Below are positions 1-8,020 of a stretch of DNA of 26,769 nucleotides, piece by piece. The notes under the pieces were generated by a model, which saw only the letters and a list, made by a program, of their open reading frames with translations, made no database searches and had not been told where the DNA came from. Within the stretch, counting starts at the first letter, position 1. Each line of letters opens with the position of its first letter. Made by a program: the position numbers and the translations under genes. The stretch comes from JANOXC01 sp031418215 (GTDB taxonomy: Bacteria > Bacteroidota > Bacteroidia > AKYH767-A > OLB10). The DNA is taken from assembly GCA_031418215.1 (NCBI GenBank), contig JANOXC010000083.1, forward strand, positions 1 through 26,769, given 5' to 3'.

Positions 1-137
1 CTGGAAAAAGGCGCATCCGCCACCACTATTAATTGCTTAAGTTTTCATATGCCAACTACCCCAAAATTTGACCGAATCAAAATCACTGTCCCTGCCTGTA
101 GGTTCTAAGTTTTTATGCCTAATTTAGTCGGACAATA
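1..137. other. Unassigned DNA at the window's left edge
   Basis: The plus-strand frame starting at base 1 is open to a stop at 106-108, giving 35 residues that resemble no family I recognise. It could be the tail of a gene cut by the window edge or plain intergenic DNA. I see no promoter, terminator or RNA gene here. It may be the terminal part of a mobile element, but there is no transposase to support that. Confidence 0.2.
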
Positions 138-220
138 ATGAATTTAAAACTTAATTTTATGAAAAACCAACTTTCAACGCTCTCACTTTTACCATCCGAA
201 GCAATTCAGCGCAGGATGGC

Positions 221-255
221 AGCACTCAGCACTCAGCACTCAGCACTCAGCACTC
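221..255. repeat. Perfect heptanucleotide tandem repeat, five copies
   Basis: Five exact head-to-tail copies of AGCACTC. The tract lies between ATG codons at 138 and 159 and the signal-peptide-coding stretch of the next gene. Because 7 is not a multiple of 3, each copy gained or lost shifts the reading frame. As sequenced, the frame from ATG 159 stops at 270-272, while the signal peptide is read in another frame. Six or three copies would join the two frames. Confidence 0.9.
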
Positions 256-259
256 TTTT

Positions 260-1141
260 ATTAGTCGTTTAAATTATACATTTTTCTTTTCACTTAGTTT
301 TTTCTTTTCATCTTTATTTATTGCTAATAAAGCGAACTCACAAGTGCTAACTTTAGAATTAAGTCCTTCGCTCTATGGAAACTACAATATAAGTTATTTT
401 GGTGGACAGGATGGCTATATTGATTTGACGGTTACTGGAGGAATCCCTCCATATACATATAAATGGAGTAACCAAACATATGATGAGGATTTATGGGGAG
501 TTGCTGCTGGCTATTATCGTGTTTATGTTAGCGATTTTAATGGTAATTTGGCGGAAGCTGAAATTACCTTGGATGAACCGGCTGAATCAGAGCCTCCTCC
601 GGCACCTTGTAATACAACTATTAATCCGCCAATGTGGTCATCATGGTCAAATCCACTTACGCTTTGGACATGTCCTCAAATTAATGTTGCAGTAGGAGGT
701 TATTGGTTACCGCCTCCCGGAATGAGATTCAGTGTTTATGGCAATTCTTATTTTAGTGGAAGTACATACATTGGAATTCATCCTTCAACTGTTGCACTTG
801 CTAGTGGAGCAACACCTTATAAATTATTAGTTGGAGGTAAAATAGGGGCGAAAGAAATGTGGTGTGCTCCAGGGACTCCTTGGCCTGATTATGTTTTTGA
901 TGAAGATTACCAGTTAAAATCGCTTGATGAATTAGAAATTTTTGTTATGCAAGAAAAGCATTTGCCAGGATTGCCTTCTGCTGATGAAGTAAAGAAAATG
1001 GATAAAATTAATATGGGTGAAATGCTTACTAAAATTCTTGAGAAAACGGAGGAAAATACTTTATATATATTGCAATTAAAAAAAGAAAATGATCTATTGA
1101 AAACAGAAAATAAAAATCTTCACAAGTTGTTGACTAAATAA
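260..1141 (+). CDS. Exported SprB-repeat protein with C-terminal coiled coil; start unclear
   Basis: This looks like a surface or extracellular protein. Upstream of the first GTG (344), the same frame encodes a clear signal peptide: a basic Arg-Leu-Asn start, a Phe/Ser/Leu-rich core and an Ala-Asn-Ser-Gln cleavage region. The frame is open back to 155 but has no ATG, GTG or TTG before 344, so I placed the start arbitrarily at an ATT (260). After the signal comes one SprB-type repeat (TGGIPPYTYKWSN, then AAGYYRVYVSDFNGN), a Cys- and Pro-containing middle region, and a tail typical of Bacteroidota exported proteins (WPDYVFDEDYQLKSLDELE, then KHLPGLPSADEV). It ends in a Leu/Lys/Glu coiled coil. 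No T9SS sorting tail is visible. The next gene begins 10 bp later, so the two are probably co-transcribed. The start may be frameshifted by the 7-bp repeat, or it may be decayed. Confidence 0.7.
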   Translation: MSRLNYTFFFSLSFFFSSLFIANKANSQVLTLELSPSLYGNYNISYFGGQDGYIDLTVTGGIPPYTYKWSNQTYDEDLWGVAAGYYRVYVSDFNGNLAEAEITLDEPAESEPPPAPCNTTINPPMWSSWSNPLTLWTCPQINVAVGGYWLPPPGMRFSVYGNSYFSGSTYIGIHPSTVALASGATPYKLLVGGKIGAKEMWCAPGTPWPDYVFDEDYQLKSLDELEIFVMQEKHLPGLPSADEVKKMDKINMGEMLTKILEKTEENTLYILQLKKENDLLKTENKNLHKLLTK

Positions 1142-1151
1142 TTTGAAAGAC

Positions 1152-3077
1152 ATGAAAAAGTTATTTTACTTCTTGTTTGTACTATCATTTGATTTATCAA
1201 TTGCTCAAATACCCGGCAATTTTGATTTTTCAGATCACCCTATTTCAACAGATCCAAATTTGTTAATTGGGGAAGTTTCAGTGTTTCTTAATATGTGGAA
1301 TCCTTCTATTGTAGCTTGTGGAAGTAACGCAAACAACAACAATTCAGGAGTTTTTGGGCAAGCTTTGTTTTTTAGTGAAGATGGTGGAAGTTCCTGGAGC
1401 AAAGTGGACGCTTCGTCACCTATTCATGGACTTTTGGTAACCGGGTCAGCTGGTGATCCAGCTGGCGTTATTGATCATAATGGCCATTTGTATTTTACTT
1501 ACTTAAATGGTTCGATTAATACTATTGAATCTGACTATAAAACCCAAAATCCCCCATACAAAAGTTTTACGAATCCTCTTCCTCTCTCAGGAAGCAATGT
1601 TGATAAAGATCATCTGGAAATTGACGACAGACCTATTGCTGATCATATAGCATTGTATTCCGGTTGGTCAAGTACAGGAGGGTCTTGGAATATTGAAGTT
1701 AGAAGTGCTGATGTAATAAGTCAAGTTACAAATTGGAATCCGATTGCTAGTATAACAGCAGGAATGTCACTGCCTCCCGGTGTTCCATATTTTAAGTATC
1801 ACACAGGAATAAATATAGCTGTTGGACCTGATGGCGACGCTTATGCAGCATGGGGATTGTACTATAATGGTGGAATAGCCACTGAAAAATACATAGGCTT
1901 TGCGAAAACATCTGATAAATGGAACAGTTGGCCTTCTAATGGGGCCTCATTTTACATTCCTAACTTGGTTATTAAAGGGATTAGAGGCAATCTATCGGTT
2001 ACTAATTGTTCTAGTGTAACTTGTGCCAGTTGGATGACAATGGCGATCAATCAGCAAAACGGTGATATATATATAGCCTGGCCAAATATGGGGATCCCTT
2101 GTGATGATAATTCTTTACCTTCAGGATGCAATACAAGTAATAAAGCCGATATATATATTATTAGATCTTCTGATAAAGGAACAACATGGTCGGCACCCCA
2201 ATTGGCTTATTCAACAACTGCTATCAGCTATAATCATTCACATTGGAATTCTTGGCTTGCATGTGATCCTTTTACAGGATATTTGGGAGTAATATATTAT
2301 GGAAAGGATGCTTCAGGTAATACGGTAACGTATCTTTCATTGTCAAAAGACGCAGGCGTAAACTGGACCGAACAACAAATAAGTGATCATGTATTCAACA
2401 ATACTATTGCTAATGCGCCCCCAACTGATTATATATCCTTGAAAATGAGTAATGGATGGGTAGTACCAGTCTGGACAGGAATTGATCCATTAACCGGTTT
2501 GCAAACGGCCATTACACAACCGTTTGCCATGGATGTTCCTGCAATTGTTTCGCTTTGTGGCACAGGTACTCCATTTTATGAGACAATAAAAGCTCAAAAT
2601 TCGGTATCACTATCTACATCTGCCTGTGGTTATAATATACCCCTTGGCAGTTATATTAATACATATGCGGCTGATCATATAAAATTTTCAGACGGGTTTC
2701 ATGCAAGTGCGGGTTCAAAATTTCATGCACATATTGAAGCTACTCCTGATCCTTTCAACTCGCATCAAAGAAATAATACCAAAGAGATTAAAGCCGAAAT
2801 TATTAAAAGTGATTTAAACATAAATTTATTTCCCAATCCTTTTCAGGGCCGTATTGAAATCAAGTTGACTTCCGATTTTGATACCCATATAACACTTGAA
2901 ATATATGACAACACTGGACGATTGGTTAAACAATTACTACGAAATACTGCAATGAATAAAGGGACTTCTGTTTTTATTCTTAATCGAGCAGAAGTTGCAA
3001 TAACCGGAGGAGTTTACAATTGTGTTGTTACGACGAGTACAGTAAGAAAATCGGCTAAATTAGTTTGCATTGATTAA
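1152..3077 (+). CDS. Secreted BNR/sialidase-like beta-propeller protein with T9SS sorting tail
   Basis: Predicted extracellular protein of 641 residues. I chose ATG 1152 over the in-frame TTG at 1143 because it begins a compact signal peptide (MKKLFYFLFVLSFDLSIAQ). Three Asp-box motifs of the form SxDxGxxW are visible near residues 75 (SEDGGSSW), 339 (SSDKGTTW) and 398 (SKDAGVNW); these mark BNR repeats of six-bladed propellers such as sialidases. A linker with the phrase IKFSDGFHASAGSKFHAHI, common ahead of such tails, precedes a T9SS type A-like sorting domain from about residue 557 (INLFPNPFQG, then GGVYNCVV, then SAKLVCI). I cannot identify sialidase catalytic residues, so it may be a non-enzymatic propeller. 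It sits in tandem with the genes on either side (10 and 19 bp gaps). Confidence 0.85.
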   Translation: MKKLFYFLFVLSFDLSIAQIPGNFDFSDHPISTDPNLLIGEVSVFLNMWNPSIVACGSNANNNNSGVFGQALFFSEDGGSSWSKVDASSPIHGLLVTGSAGDPAGVIDHNGHLYFTYLNGSINTIESDYKTQNPPYKSFTNPLPLSGSNVDKDHLEIDDRPIADHIALYSGWSSTGGSWNIEVRSADVISQVTNWNPIASITAGMSLPPGVPYFKYHTGINIAVGPDGDAYAAWGLYYNGGIATEKYIGFAKTSDKWNSWPSNGASFYIPNLVIKGIRGNLSVTNCSSVTCASWMTMAINQQNGDIYIAWPNMGIPCDDNSLPSGCNTSNKADIYIIRSSDKGTTWSAPQLAYSTTAISYNHSHWNSWLACDPFTGYLGVIYYGKDASGNTVTYLSLSKDAGVNWTEQQISDHVFNNTIANAPPTDYISLKMSNGWVVPVWTGIDPLTGLQTAITQPFAMDVPAIVSLCGTGTPFYETIKAQNSVSLSTSACGYNIPLGSYINTYAADHIKFSDGFHASAGSKFHAHIEATPDPFNSHQRNNTKEIKAEIIKSDLNINLFPNPFQGRIEIKLTSDFDTHITLEIYDNTGRLVKQLLRNTAMNKGTSVFILNRAEVAITGGVYNCVVTTSTVRKSAKLVCID

Positions 3078-3096
3078 TAAATAGGGAACTATAATT

Positions 3097-4752
3097 ATGA
3101 TACACTTTAGTAAATCCCAAGTAAAAATTTCATTCTACTTTGTTGTATTTCTATTGAGTAATCTTGTATATGCACAAAATCCTTTAATTAAAAAATGGGA
3201 TAAACGATTTGGTGGAATTTCGTTTGATGATATGTGGGCAGCGCCAATTCAGACAAGTGATGGCGGATACTTAATTGGAGGCAGTTCACAATCCGGCATT
3301 AGTGGTGATAAAACACAATCATCATGGGGTTCCAGTGATTTTTGGATTGTTAAGATTGATACACTTGGTAATAAACAATGGGATAAAAGATTTGGGGGGA
3401 TTAGTGGCGATGGAATTGAATGTATGCAGCAAACTTTTGATGAAGGATATATATTAGGAGGAGGATCAAATTCAGGAGTCAGTGGTGATAAAACTCAACC
3501 ATCAAGGGGAGGTGGAGATTATTGGATTGTAAAAATAAATTCAATTGGTATTAAACAATGGGATAAGCGATTTGGAACATCGCAACATGAAGCGATTTCT
3601 TCACTTCAACAAACAAAGGATGGGGGATATATTTTGGGCGGTTATACATCAGGAGGAGTAAGTGGCGATAAAACGCAGCCTTCATGGGGTGATTGGGACT
3701 ATTGGGTAGTAAAAACAGATTCATTAGGAAATAAGCAATGGGATAGACGATTCGGTGGCACTGGAGCCGATAAATTTTATTCCGTTTTGCAAACAATAGA
3801 TGGCGGCTATTTACTAGGTGGAGGATCATCTTCAGATAGTAGTGGTGATGTATCGATTAAGAATATTGGTGGTGGATATTGGGTAATTAAAATAGATTCG
3901 ATTGGGAATAAGCAATGGGATAAAATGTACGGAGGTAATGGAGCAGATGAATTTGGTTCTATGAATCAAACAGCAGATGGTGGATTTATTTTAGGGGGTT
4001 ATTCCACCTCGGATAGTATCGATGATAAAAGTCAAAATACACAAGATACATCTGCCATTTATAGAGGCGATTACTGGATTGTTAAAATAGATTCAGCAGG
4101 CAATAAACAATGGGATAAAGATTTTGGGGGATTGTATGTAGAAGATAGATTTGGAAGTGTTGTGCAAACATACGACAGTGGATATTTGTTGTCAGGTTCT
4201 TCATGGTCGGGTCAAGGGGGAGACAAATCGGATAATAACCTGGGTCAAGTGGAAACATGGGTTGTAAAAACTGATTCATTGGGTATTAAACAATGGGATA
4301 AAACATTATTTACTACATTGGGTTTAAGCTACACATGGCCTGGTTTTGCCATTCAAACCAATGACGGATGTTACGTAATGTCAAATATTACAAAATCAGG
4401 GATAGGGGGTGATAAAAGCCAGCCGAACTGGCATAGCAGTAATGGGACTACAGATTTTTGGATTATTAAATTTTGTGATACAACATCAACTATAGGAATC
4501 AATGATTTGCAATTACCTGTTTTAAATCTTCAGCTATTTCCAAATCCTGCCAATAGTTATTGTTCAATTTATTCCCCAAGTGCAAAAAATGCAATAATCT
4601 CCGTATTTGATATGTGTGGTAGAATAATCGTCCAACAATCTTTTGATGGCCAAAGTTATCTGAACACTGTAGAATTGTTACCGGGAATATATATAATAGA
4701 AGTCAAAGAAAAAAACGGGAGGAAGGGAATTGCAAAATTAGTCAAGCAATAA
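3097..4752 (+). CDS. Secreted tandem-repeat protein (seven ~60-residue units) with T9SS sorting tail
   Basis: Predicted exported protein of 551 residues. The signal peptide ends near VYAQ (residue 27). The body is seven tandem units starting with the tryptophan of (K/Q)WDK at about residues 34, 95, 155, 215, 274, 339 and 400. Each unit follows the plan QWDKRFGG, then QTxDGGYILGG, then SGDKTQP, then DYWIVKIDSxGNK, which suggests a blade-like or beta-propeller repeat domain. A sorting tail begins near residue 478 (LQLFPNPAN) and ends PGIYIIEVKEKNGRKGIAKL, as in T9SS type A C-terminal domains. It follows the propeller gene by 19 bp and is probably in the same operon. The next gene converges 24 bp away with no visible terminator. 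Molecular function is unknown; adhesion or extracellular binding is only an inference. Confidence 0.85.
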   Translation: MIHFSKSQVKISFYFVVFLLSNLVYAQNPLIKKWDKRFGGISFDDMWAAPIQTSDGGYLIGGSSQSGISGDKTQSSWGSSDFWIVKIDTLGNKQWDKRFGGISGDGIECMQQTFDEGYILGGGSNSGVSGDKTQPSRGGGDYWIVKINSIGIKQWDKRFGTSQHEAISSLQQTKDGGYILGGYTSGGVSGDKTQPSWGDWDYWVVKTDSLGNKQWDRRFGGTGADKFYSVLQTIDGGYLLGGGSSSDSSGDVSIKNIGGGYWVIKIDSIGNKQWDKMYGGNGADEFGSMNQTADGGFILGGYSTSDSIDDKSQNTQDTSAIYRGDYWIVKIDSAGNKQWDKDFGGLYVEDRFGSVVQTYDSGYLLSGSSWSGQGGDKSDNNLGQVETWVVKTDSLGIKQWDKTLFTTLGLSYTWPGFAIQTNDGCYVMSNITKSGIGGDKSQPNWHSSNGTTDFWIIKFCDTTSTIGINDLQLPVLNLQLFPNPANSYCSIYSPSAKNAIISVFDMCGRIIVQQSFDGQSYLNTVELLPGIYIIEVKEKNGRKGIAKLVKQ

Positions 4753-4776
4753 CTTCCAATTTAAGAACTATAAATA

Positions 4777-6204
4777 TTACTCAATCTTAGTAAGCTTAAT
4801 CGTATTGGCAGTAGCACGATCATGCAATGGTGTACTAGCCACATGTATTACCATATCGCCACCATCTACCATTTTATTGTCAATGAGAAATTGTTTGACA
4901 TCGAGAATAGTAGTATCAGTACTTTCATATTTATCATAATAAAAAACCTGTACTCCCCACAACAAATTCAGCGTATTGAGAAGCGGTTTATTATCGGTAA
5001 AAATAAAAATATTTGCTTTTGGACGGTGTGATGCAATACGAAATGCTGTTCCTCCTGAATGTGTCATGGCAACGATGGCGCGTGCATTGGTCTGCCTTGC
5101 CATGGTACAGGCCGTATAACAAATAGAGTCGGAAAGCACATTGGTTGACGTTTTTCCCGGAGGGGTTTCCCGAAAATAGATTGCATCCTGCTTCTCTACT
5201 TCACTGATGATTTTCTGCATGGCTTCTACTGTTTGCACAGGGAATTTTCCTACGGAAGTTTCAGCACTCAACATCAATGCATCGGCTCCGTCGAACACTG
5301 CATTACCAACATCATTGGCTTCCGCACGTGTCGGACGAAAATTGGTAATCATACTTTCCAGCATCTGCGTGGCAATTATAACAGGCTTGGCTGCTTCATT
5401 GCATTTTTTCACAATGGATTTTTGAATGACAGGCACTTTTTCCATGGGCATTTCCACTCCCAGGTCACCACGTGCAACCATAATTCCATCGCTTACATTG
5501 ATGATGCTGTCGATGTTTACAAAGGCCTCCGGTTTTTCAATCTTGGCAATAACGCGTGATGATTTATTTTGTGCTTTGATGATGGCTTTCAATTCTAAAA
5601 TATCTTGCGCACGACGCACAAATGATAAACCGATCCAGTCCACATCATTTTCCAAAGCGAATTCTAAATCTTTCCTGTCTTTTTCAGTAAGGCTGGGTAA
5701 AGAGATGTTGGTGTTGGGAAGATTAACTCCTTTTTTAGAAGTCAGCTTGCCGCCATGTGTAACCTTAGCGGTAACTTCTTCACCTTTGATATCTGTAATT
5801 TGTAATTCGAGTTTACCATCATCAATCAATACTTTTTCGCCAACCTCCACATCCTGGTGAAATTGCGGATACTTTATATATAATCGCTCAATGGTGCCAA
5901 GACATTCTTGGGTAGTTAATATGATGGACTGTCCGTCAACTAAAATAATTTCATCATTCTTAATATCACCAATCCGGAGTTTCGGTCCTTGTAAATCAAA
6001 TAAAATTGCAACATGAACTTTTAATTCTTTATTCAGTTCACGCACATTTTCAATTACTTTTTTCATCATAGCCTGATCGCCATGTGAACTGTTGATACGG
6101 CATACGTCGCATCCTGCACGGATAATTTTTTCCAGCATGTGTTTTTCCATACTGGCCGGTCCCATCGTGGCAACTATTTTTGTTCTGTTAAAGCGGTGAA
6201 TCAT
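4777..6204 (-). CDS. pyk: Pyruvate kinase
   Basis: Converts phosphoenolpyruvate and ADP to pyruvate and ATP in the last step of glycolysis; cytoplasmic. At 475 residues it has the usual bacterial length. The N-terminal barrel begins with TKIVATMGPAS and CRINSSHGD (Arg36 to Asp43), the ILFDLQGPKLRIG segment marks the entry to the B domain, and the active site is seen as AKIEKPEA (Lys221, Glu223), MVARGDLGVEMP (242-253) and the signature PTRAEANDVGNAVFDGADALM followed by LSAETSVGK (to 320). The C-terminal regulatory domain is complete. The IPExxVDY gene lies upstream on the same strand, 155 bp away, a partnership seen in many Bacteroidota. The spacer between them contains two opposed heptad arrays, and no clear TAnnTTTG promoter was found there. 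Confidence 0.97.
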   Translation of the reverse strand: MIHRFNRTKIVATMGPASMEKHMLEKIIRAGCDVCRINSSHGDQAMMKKVIENVRELNKELKVHVAILFDLQGPKLRIGDIKNDEIILVDGQSIILTTQECLGTIERLYIKYPQFHQDVEVGEKVLIDDGKLELQITDIKGEEVTAKVTHGGKLTSKKGVNLPNTNISLPSLTEKDRKDLEFALENDVDWIGLSFVRRAQDILELKAIIKAQNKSSRVIAKIEKPEAFVNIDSIINVSDGIMVARGDLGVEMPMEKVPVIQKSIVKKCNEAAKPVIIATQMLESMITNFRPTRAEANDVGNAVFDGADALMLSAETSVGKFPVQTVEAMQKIISEVEKQDAIYFRETPPGKTSTNVLSDSICYTACTMARQTNARAIVAMTHSGGTAFRIASHRPKANIFIFTDNKPLLNTLNLLWGVQVFYYDKYESTDTTILDVKQFLIDNKMVDGGDMVIHVASTPLHDRATANTIKLTKIE

Positions 6205-6211
6205 TTTTTGG

Positions 6212-6354
6212 GTTTAATGTTTAAAGTTTTGGGTTTATGGTTTTAAAAGGTTGGAGGTTGTTTGAGATAAGCGTATCAAGGATCATGACCTTAAAATTGT
6301 AATTATTTTAAATAACAGCGGTCAACATTAAACTCAAGACTCTAAACTCAAAAC
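6212..6354. repeat. Pair of opposed 35-bp heptad-periodic arrays upstream of pyk
   Basis: Bases 6212-6246 read as five 7-bp units of the form GTTTnnn (GTTTAAT, GTTTAAA, GTTTTGG and so on). Bases 6320-6354 read as five units ending AAC or GAC (for example ATTAAAC, TCAAGAC, TCTAAAC), i.e. the same unit on the other strand. Compared as inverted arms, 23 of 35 positions match, so a weak hairpin around the 73-bp centre is possible. The left array ends 7 bp before the pyk start codon. Confidence 0.6.
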
Positions 6355-6359
6355 AACAT

Positions 6360-6803
6360 TTAAACATTTTCCTCCGGTTCTATATATAAAAAATGATCGG
6401 CGCTCTTTAGTTTTACGGCGTCAATTGTTAGCACGCTGTTGATGAGGCTGATGGTTTTTAGTTTGTCGATTAGTTCGGGTATCTGTGTAAAAGAAGATCG
6501 GTTCCTGATCATGATAAAATAGTCAATGTGTTTTTGTTCAGGAATGAACCAGGTATGATTTCCTTTATTGGAAATAAGATAAAATTGCTCCTCATCGGTA
6601 TTGATATATTGATAATGGGAGAACGTGCCCGTTGATCCTTTTTTTTCCAGTTTAAGCTCGAGGTCATTTGCTTTTTTTAATTCAATCCCCAGGAGGCTGT
6701 TAATTTCATAACAAATCCTGAAATCCTTAAAGGCGCAGATAATTCCGATGAGTTCGAAATCGATATGTTCTTCTATATCAAAATCCAGTGTTTTCTTTGC
6801 CAT
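6360..6803 (-). CDS. IPExxVDY family protein
   Basis: A 147-residue cytoplasmic protein of the IPExxVDY family, known mainly from Bacteroidota and without an established function. The naming motif is present as IPEQKHIDY at residues 87-95, with the permitted Ile in place of Val. There is no signal peptide or membrane segment. The ATG is followed by MAKKTLDFDIEEHIDFELIGI, typical of the family. A possible TAnnTTTG -7 box lies on the minus strand at 6817-6824, only 13 bp from the start, with no well-spaced -33 box. In many Bacteroidota the family neighbours pyk and fatty-acid or rnc genes; here pyk follows on the same strand. Confidence 0.85.
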   Translation of the reverse strand: MAKKTLDFDIEEHIDFELIGIICAFKDFRICYEINSLLGIELKKANDLELKLEKKGSTGTFSHYQYINTDEEQFYLISNKGNHTWFIPEQKHIDYFIMIRNRSSFTQIPELIDKLKTISLINSVLTIDAVKLKSADHFLYIEPEENV

Positions 6804-6838
6804 TTTTTTCCAACGTCAAAAATAGCTATTAGTCTTAT

Positions 6839-6917
6839 AGTTTGGAGACAAGAGTTCGGAGTTCGGCGAACAGTTATTCAATAAAATCTCCGAACTCCGA
6901 ACTAAGGACTCCTAACT
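6839..6917. repeat. Inverted heptad-periodic element between the IPExxVDY gene and tadA
   Basis: Left arm 6839-6866 has four 7-bp units starting AG (AGTTTGG, AGACAAG, AGTTCGG, AGTTCGG). Right arm 6890-6917 has the complementary units CCGAACT, CCGAACT, AAGGACT, CCTAACT. The inner 14 bp of each arm are perfect inverted repeats (6853-6866 with 6890-6903) around a 23-bp loop. One more unit ending in CT (6883-6889) precedes the right arm, giving 35 bp of 7-bp phase. The spacer separates two divergent genes, so a terminator role is unlikely. Confidence 0.75.
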
Positions 6918-6951
6918 AATTAAGTTATTTTTACCTGAATTATTATTAACC

Positions 6952-7407
6952 ATGGATTCTCAGCAATTTATACTCAGTGACGAGTTTTTTATGCGCGCGG
7001 CTTTAAAAGAGGCAAAACTGGCATTGGAAGAAGATGAAGTGCCCATTGGTGCAGTCATCGTTTGTAACAGTACCATCATAGCCAAAGGTCATAACATGAC
7101 AGAGCGCTTGAATGATGTAACAGCTCATGCGGAGATGTTGGCGTTTACGGCAGCTGCCGGCTATCTCAATTCAAAATATTTAGTGGATTGCATACTTTAT
7201 GTTACGTTAGAACCTTGTTTGATGTGCGCCGGGGCTTCCTATTGGACACAAATTCCACGAATTGTTTTTGGTGCTTACGATGAAAAAAGGGGTTATCAAA
7301 GGGTAGGTTATGCTTTGTTACATCCAACTACAACTATTGAAGGAGGCATTCTGGGTGATGAAAGCAGTGAAATGCTGAAAGCGTATTTCAAGGCGAAGCG
7401 GAAGTGA
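6952..7407 (+). CDS. tadA: tRNA-specific adenosine-34 deaminase (TadA-type nucleoside deaminase)
   Basis: Zinc-dependent deaminase that converts adenosine to inosine at the wobble position of tRNA-Arg(ACG). The 151-residue length fits the family. The cytidine/deoxycytidylate deaminase fold is intact: the zinc-ligand and proton-shuttle motif HAE is at residues 59-61 (VTAHAEMLAF), and the second zinc motif PCLMC is at 88-92 (TLEPCLMCAGA). VPIGAVIV at 30-37 is a further family hallmark. The ATG at 6952 follows a long AT-rich leader after the heptad element. A related guanine or cytosine deaminase cannot be fully excluded, but AEMLAF with the LEPCLMCAGA block is typical of TadA. An octad array begins four bases after its stop. 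Confidence 0.92.
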   Translation: MDSQQFILSDEFFMRAALKEAKLALEEDEVPIGAVIVCNSTIIAKGHNMTERLNDVTAHAEMLAFTAAAGYLNSKYLVDCILYVTLEPCLMCAGASYWTQIPRIVFGAYDEKRGYQRVGYALLHPTTTIEGGILGDESSEMLKAYFKAKRK

Positions 7408-7410
7408 TTT

Positions 7411-7450
7411 AATTTGAAAATTAGAGAATTTGAAAATTTGAAAATGAGTT
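7411..7450. repeat. Octad-periodic array, AATTTGAA type
   Basis: Bases 7411-7442 divide exactly into four 8-bp units (AATTTGAA, AATTAGAG, AATTTGAA, AATTTGAA), followed by a divergent unit AATGAGTT. It starts four bases after the tadA stop codon. Confidence 0.7.
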
Positions 7451-7466
7451 GATGCTGGTCACTTAA

Positions 7467-7514
7467 TTGTCTCTTTGCCTCCTCGCCCAATCGCCTCCTC
7501 GCCCTCTCGCCTCT
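7467..7514. repeat. Octad-periodic C-rich array, TCGCCTCC type
   Basis: Six consecutive 8-bp units, from TTGTCTCT and TTGCCTCC through TCGCCCAA, TCGCCTCC and TCGCCCTC to TCGCCTCT. The GC- and pyrimidine-rich tract contrasts sharply with its surroundings and ends one base before the response-regulator stop codon, so it lies in the 3' spacer between two convergent genes. Confidence 0.7.
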
Positions 7515-7515
7515 T

Positions 7516-7944
7516 TCAAACTTTAATAGCCGCAAGTATCTCCACCGTCAACGGCTTATTCAAAAACTTCCGCACAAACTGATTTTTATTCGCCCTATTA
7601 AGATCTTTAAAACTTTCAGATGTTGAAAGCATGATTACCCTGCAATGGTGCTTTACAATTTCCGGCAGTTGCATCATCGCTTCTAAAAAATCAAATCCTG
7701 TCATTTCCGGCATATTGATGTCCAGAAAAATGACCTGGGGTAAGTTCTTCCCGGTCATTAAATGCTGTAGTCCTTCTTTTGCTGATTGGCACACCATTAC
7801 TTCACCTGCAAATCCGCAACTTTCCATCAACTGTTTATTGATAAAATTGTCAATGGAATTATCATCCACCAGCATAATGCATTCATAACGGTGCGATGTT
7901 ACAGGTCCGTCGGTGGATATATTAGAATTGGTATTTGTTTTCAT
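7516..7944 (-). CDS. Stand-alone response-regulator receiver protein
   Basis: A 142-residue CheY-like receiver domain without an output domain. After a flexible N-terminus of about 20 residues the domain starts with CIMLVDDNSIDNF, which carries the acidic pair Asp27-Asp28. The phosphoacceptor is Asp75 in VIFLDINMPEMTGFDFL, the conserved Thr/Ser lies in MLSTSES (107-109), and the conserved Lys130 is in LNKP. All residues needed for phosphotransfer are present. It probably relays a signal from an unlinked histidine kinase. The upstream minus-strand neighbour is a small PAS-like protein, which could be a functional partner, but the 290-bp repeat-filled spacer and an intervening terminator argue against one operon. 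Confidence 0.9.
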   Translation of the reverse strand: MKTNTNSNISTDGPVTSHRYECIMLVDDNSIDNFINKQLMESCGFAGEVMVCQSAKEGLQHLMTGKNLPQVIFLDINMPEMTGFDFLEAMMQLPEIVKHHCRVIMLSTSESFKDLNRANKNQFVRKFLNKPLTVEILAAIKV

Positions 7945-8020
7945 AGTAATGCCAGGGTTTAAAGTATGTTTTTACTTGTATAAATGAAAAAGGTTACCGC
8001 AATTTTCCCTCTAAATGTCC

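Noticed and set aside
221..255. Possible CRISPR array at the short tandem repeat
   Set aside because: Units are 7 bp and contiguous with no spacers, and no cas genes are present.
1143..1151. TTG at 1143 as the start of the propeller protein
   Set aside because: The ATG three codons later begins a standard signal peptide; the added residues bring nothing.
5426..5860. 144-residue plus-strand frame inside the pyruvate kinase gene
   Set aside because: Antisense shadow of an intact, highly conserved gene; the protein has no recognisable motif.
7308..7535. 75-residue minus-strand frame rich in Arg/Glu
   Set aside because: It crosses both octad arrays and the end of tadA; the Arg/Glu-rich stretch is a translation of the 8-bp repeat.
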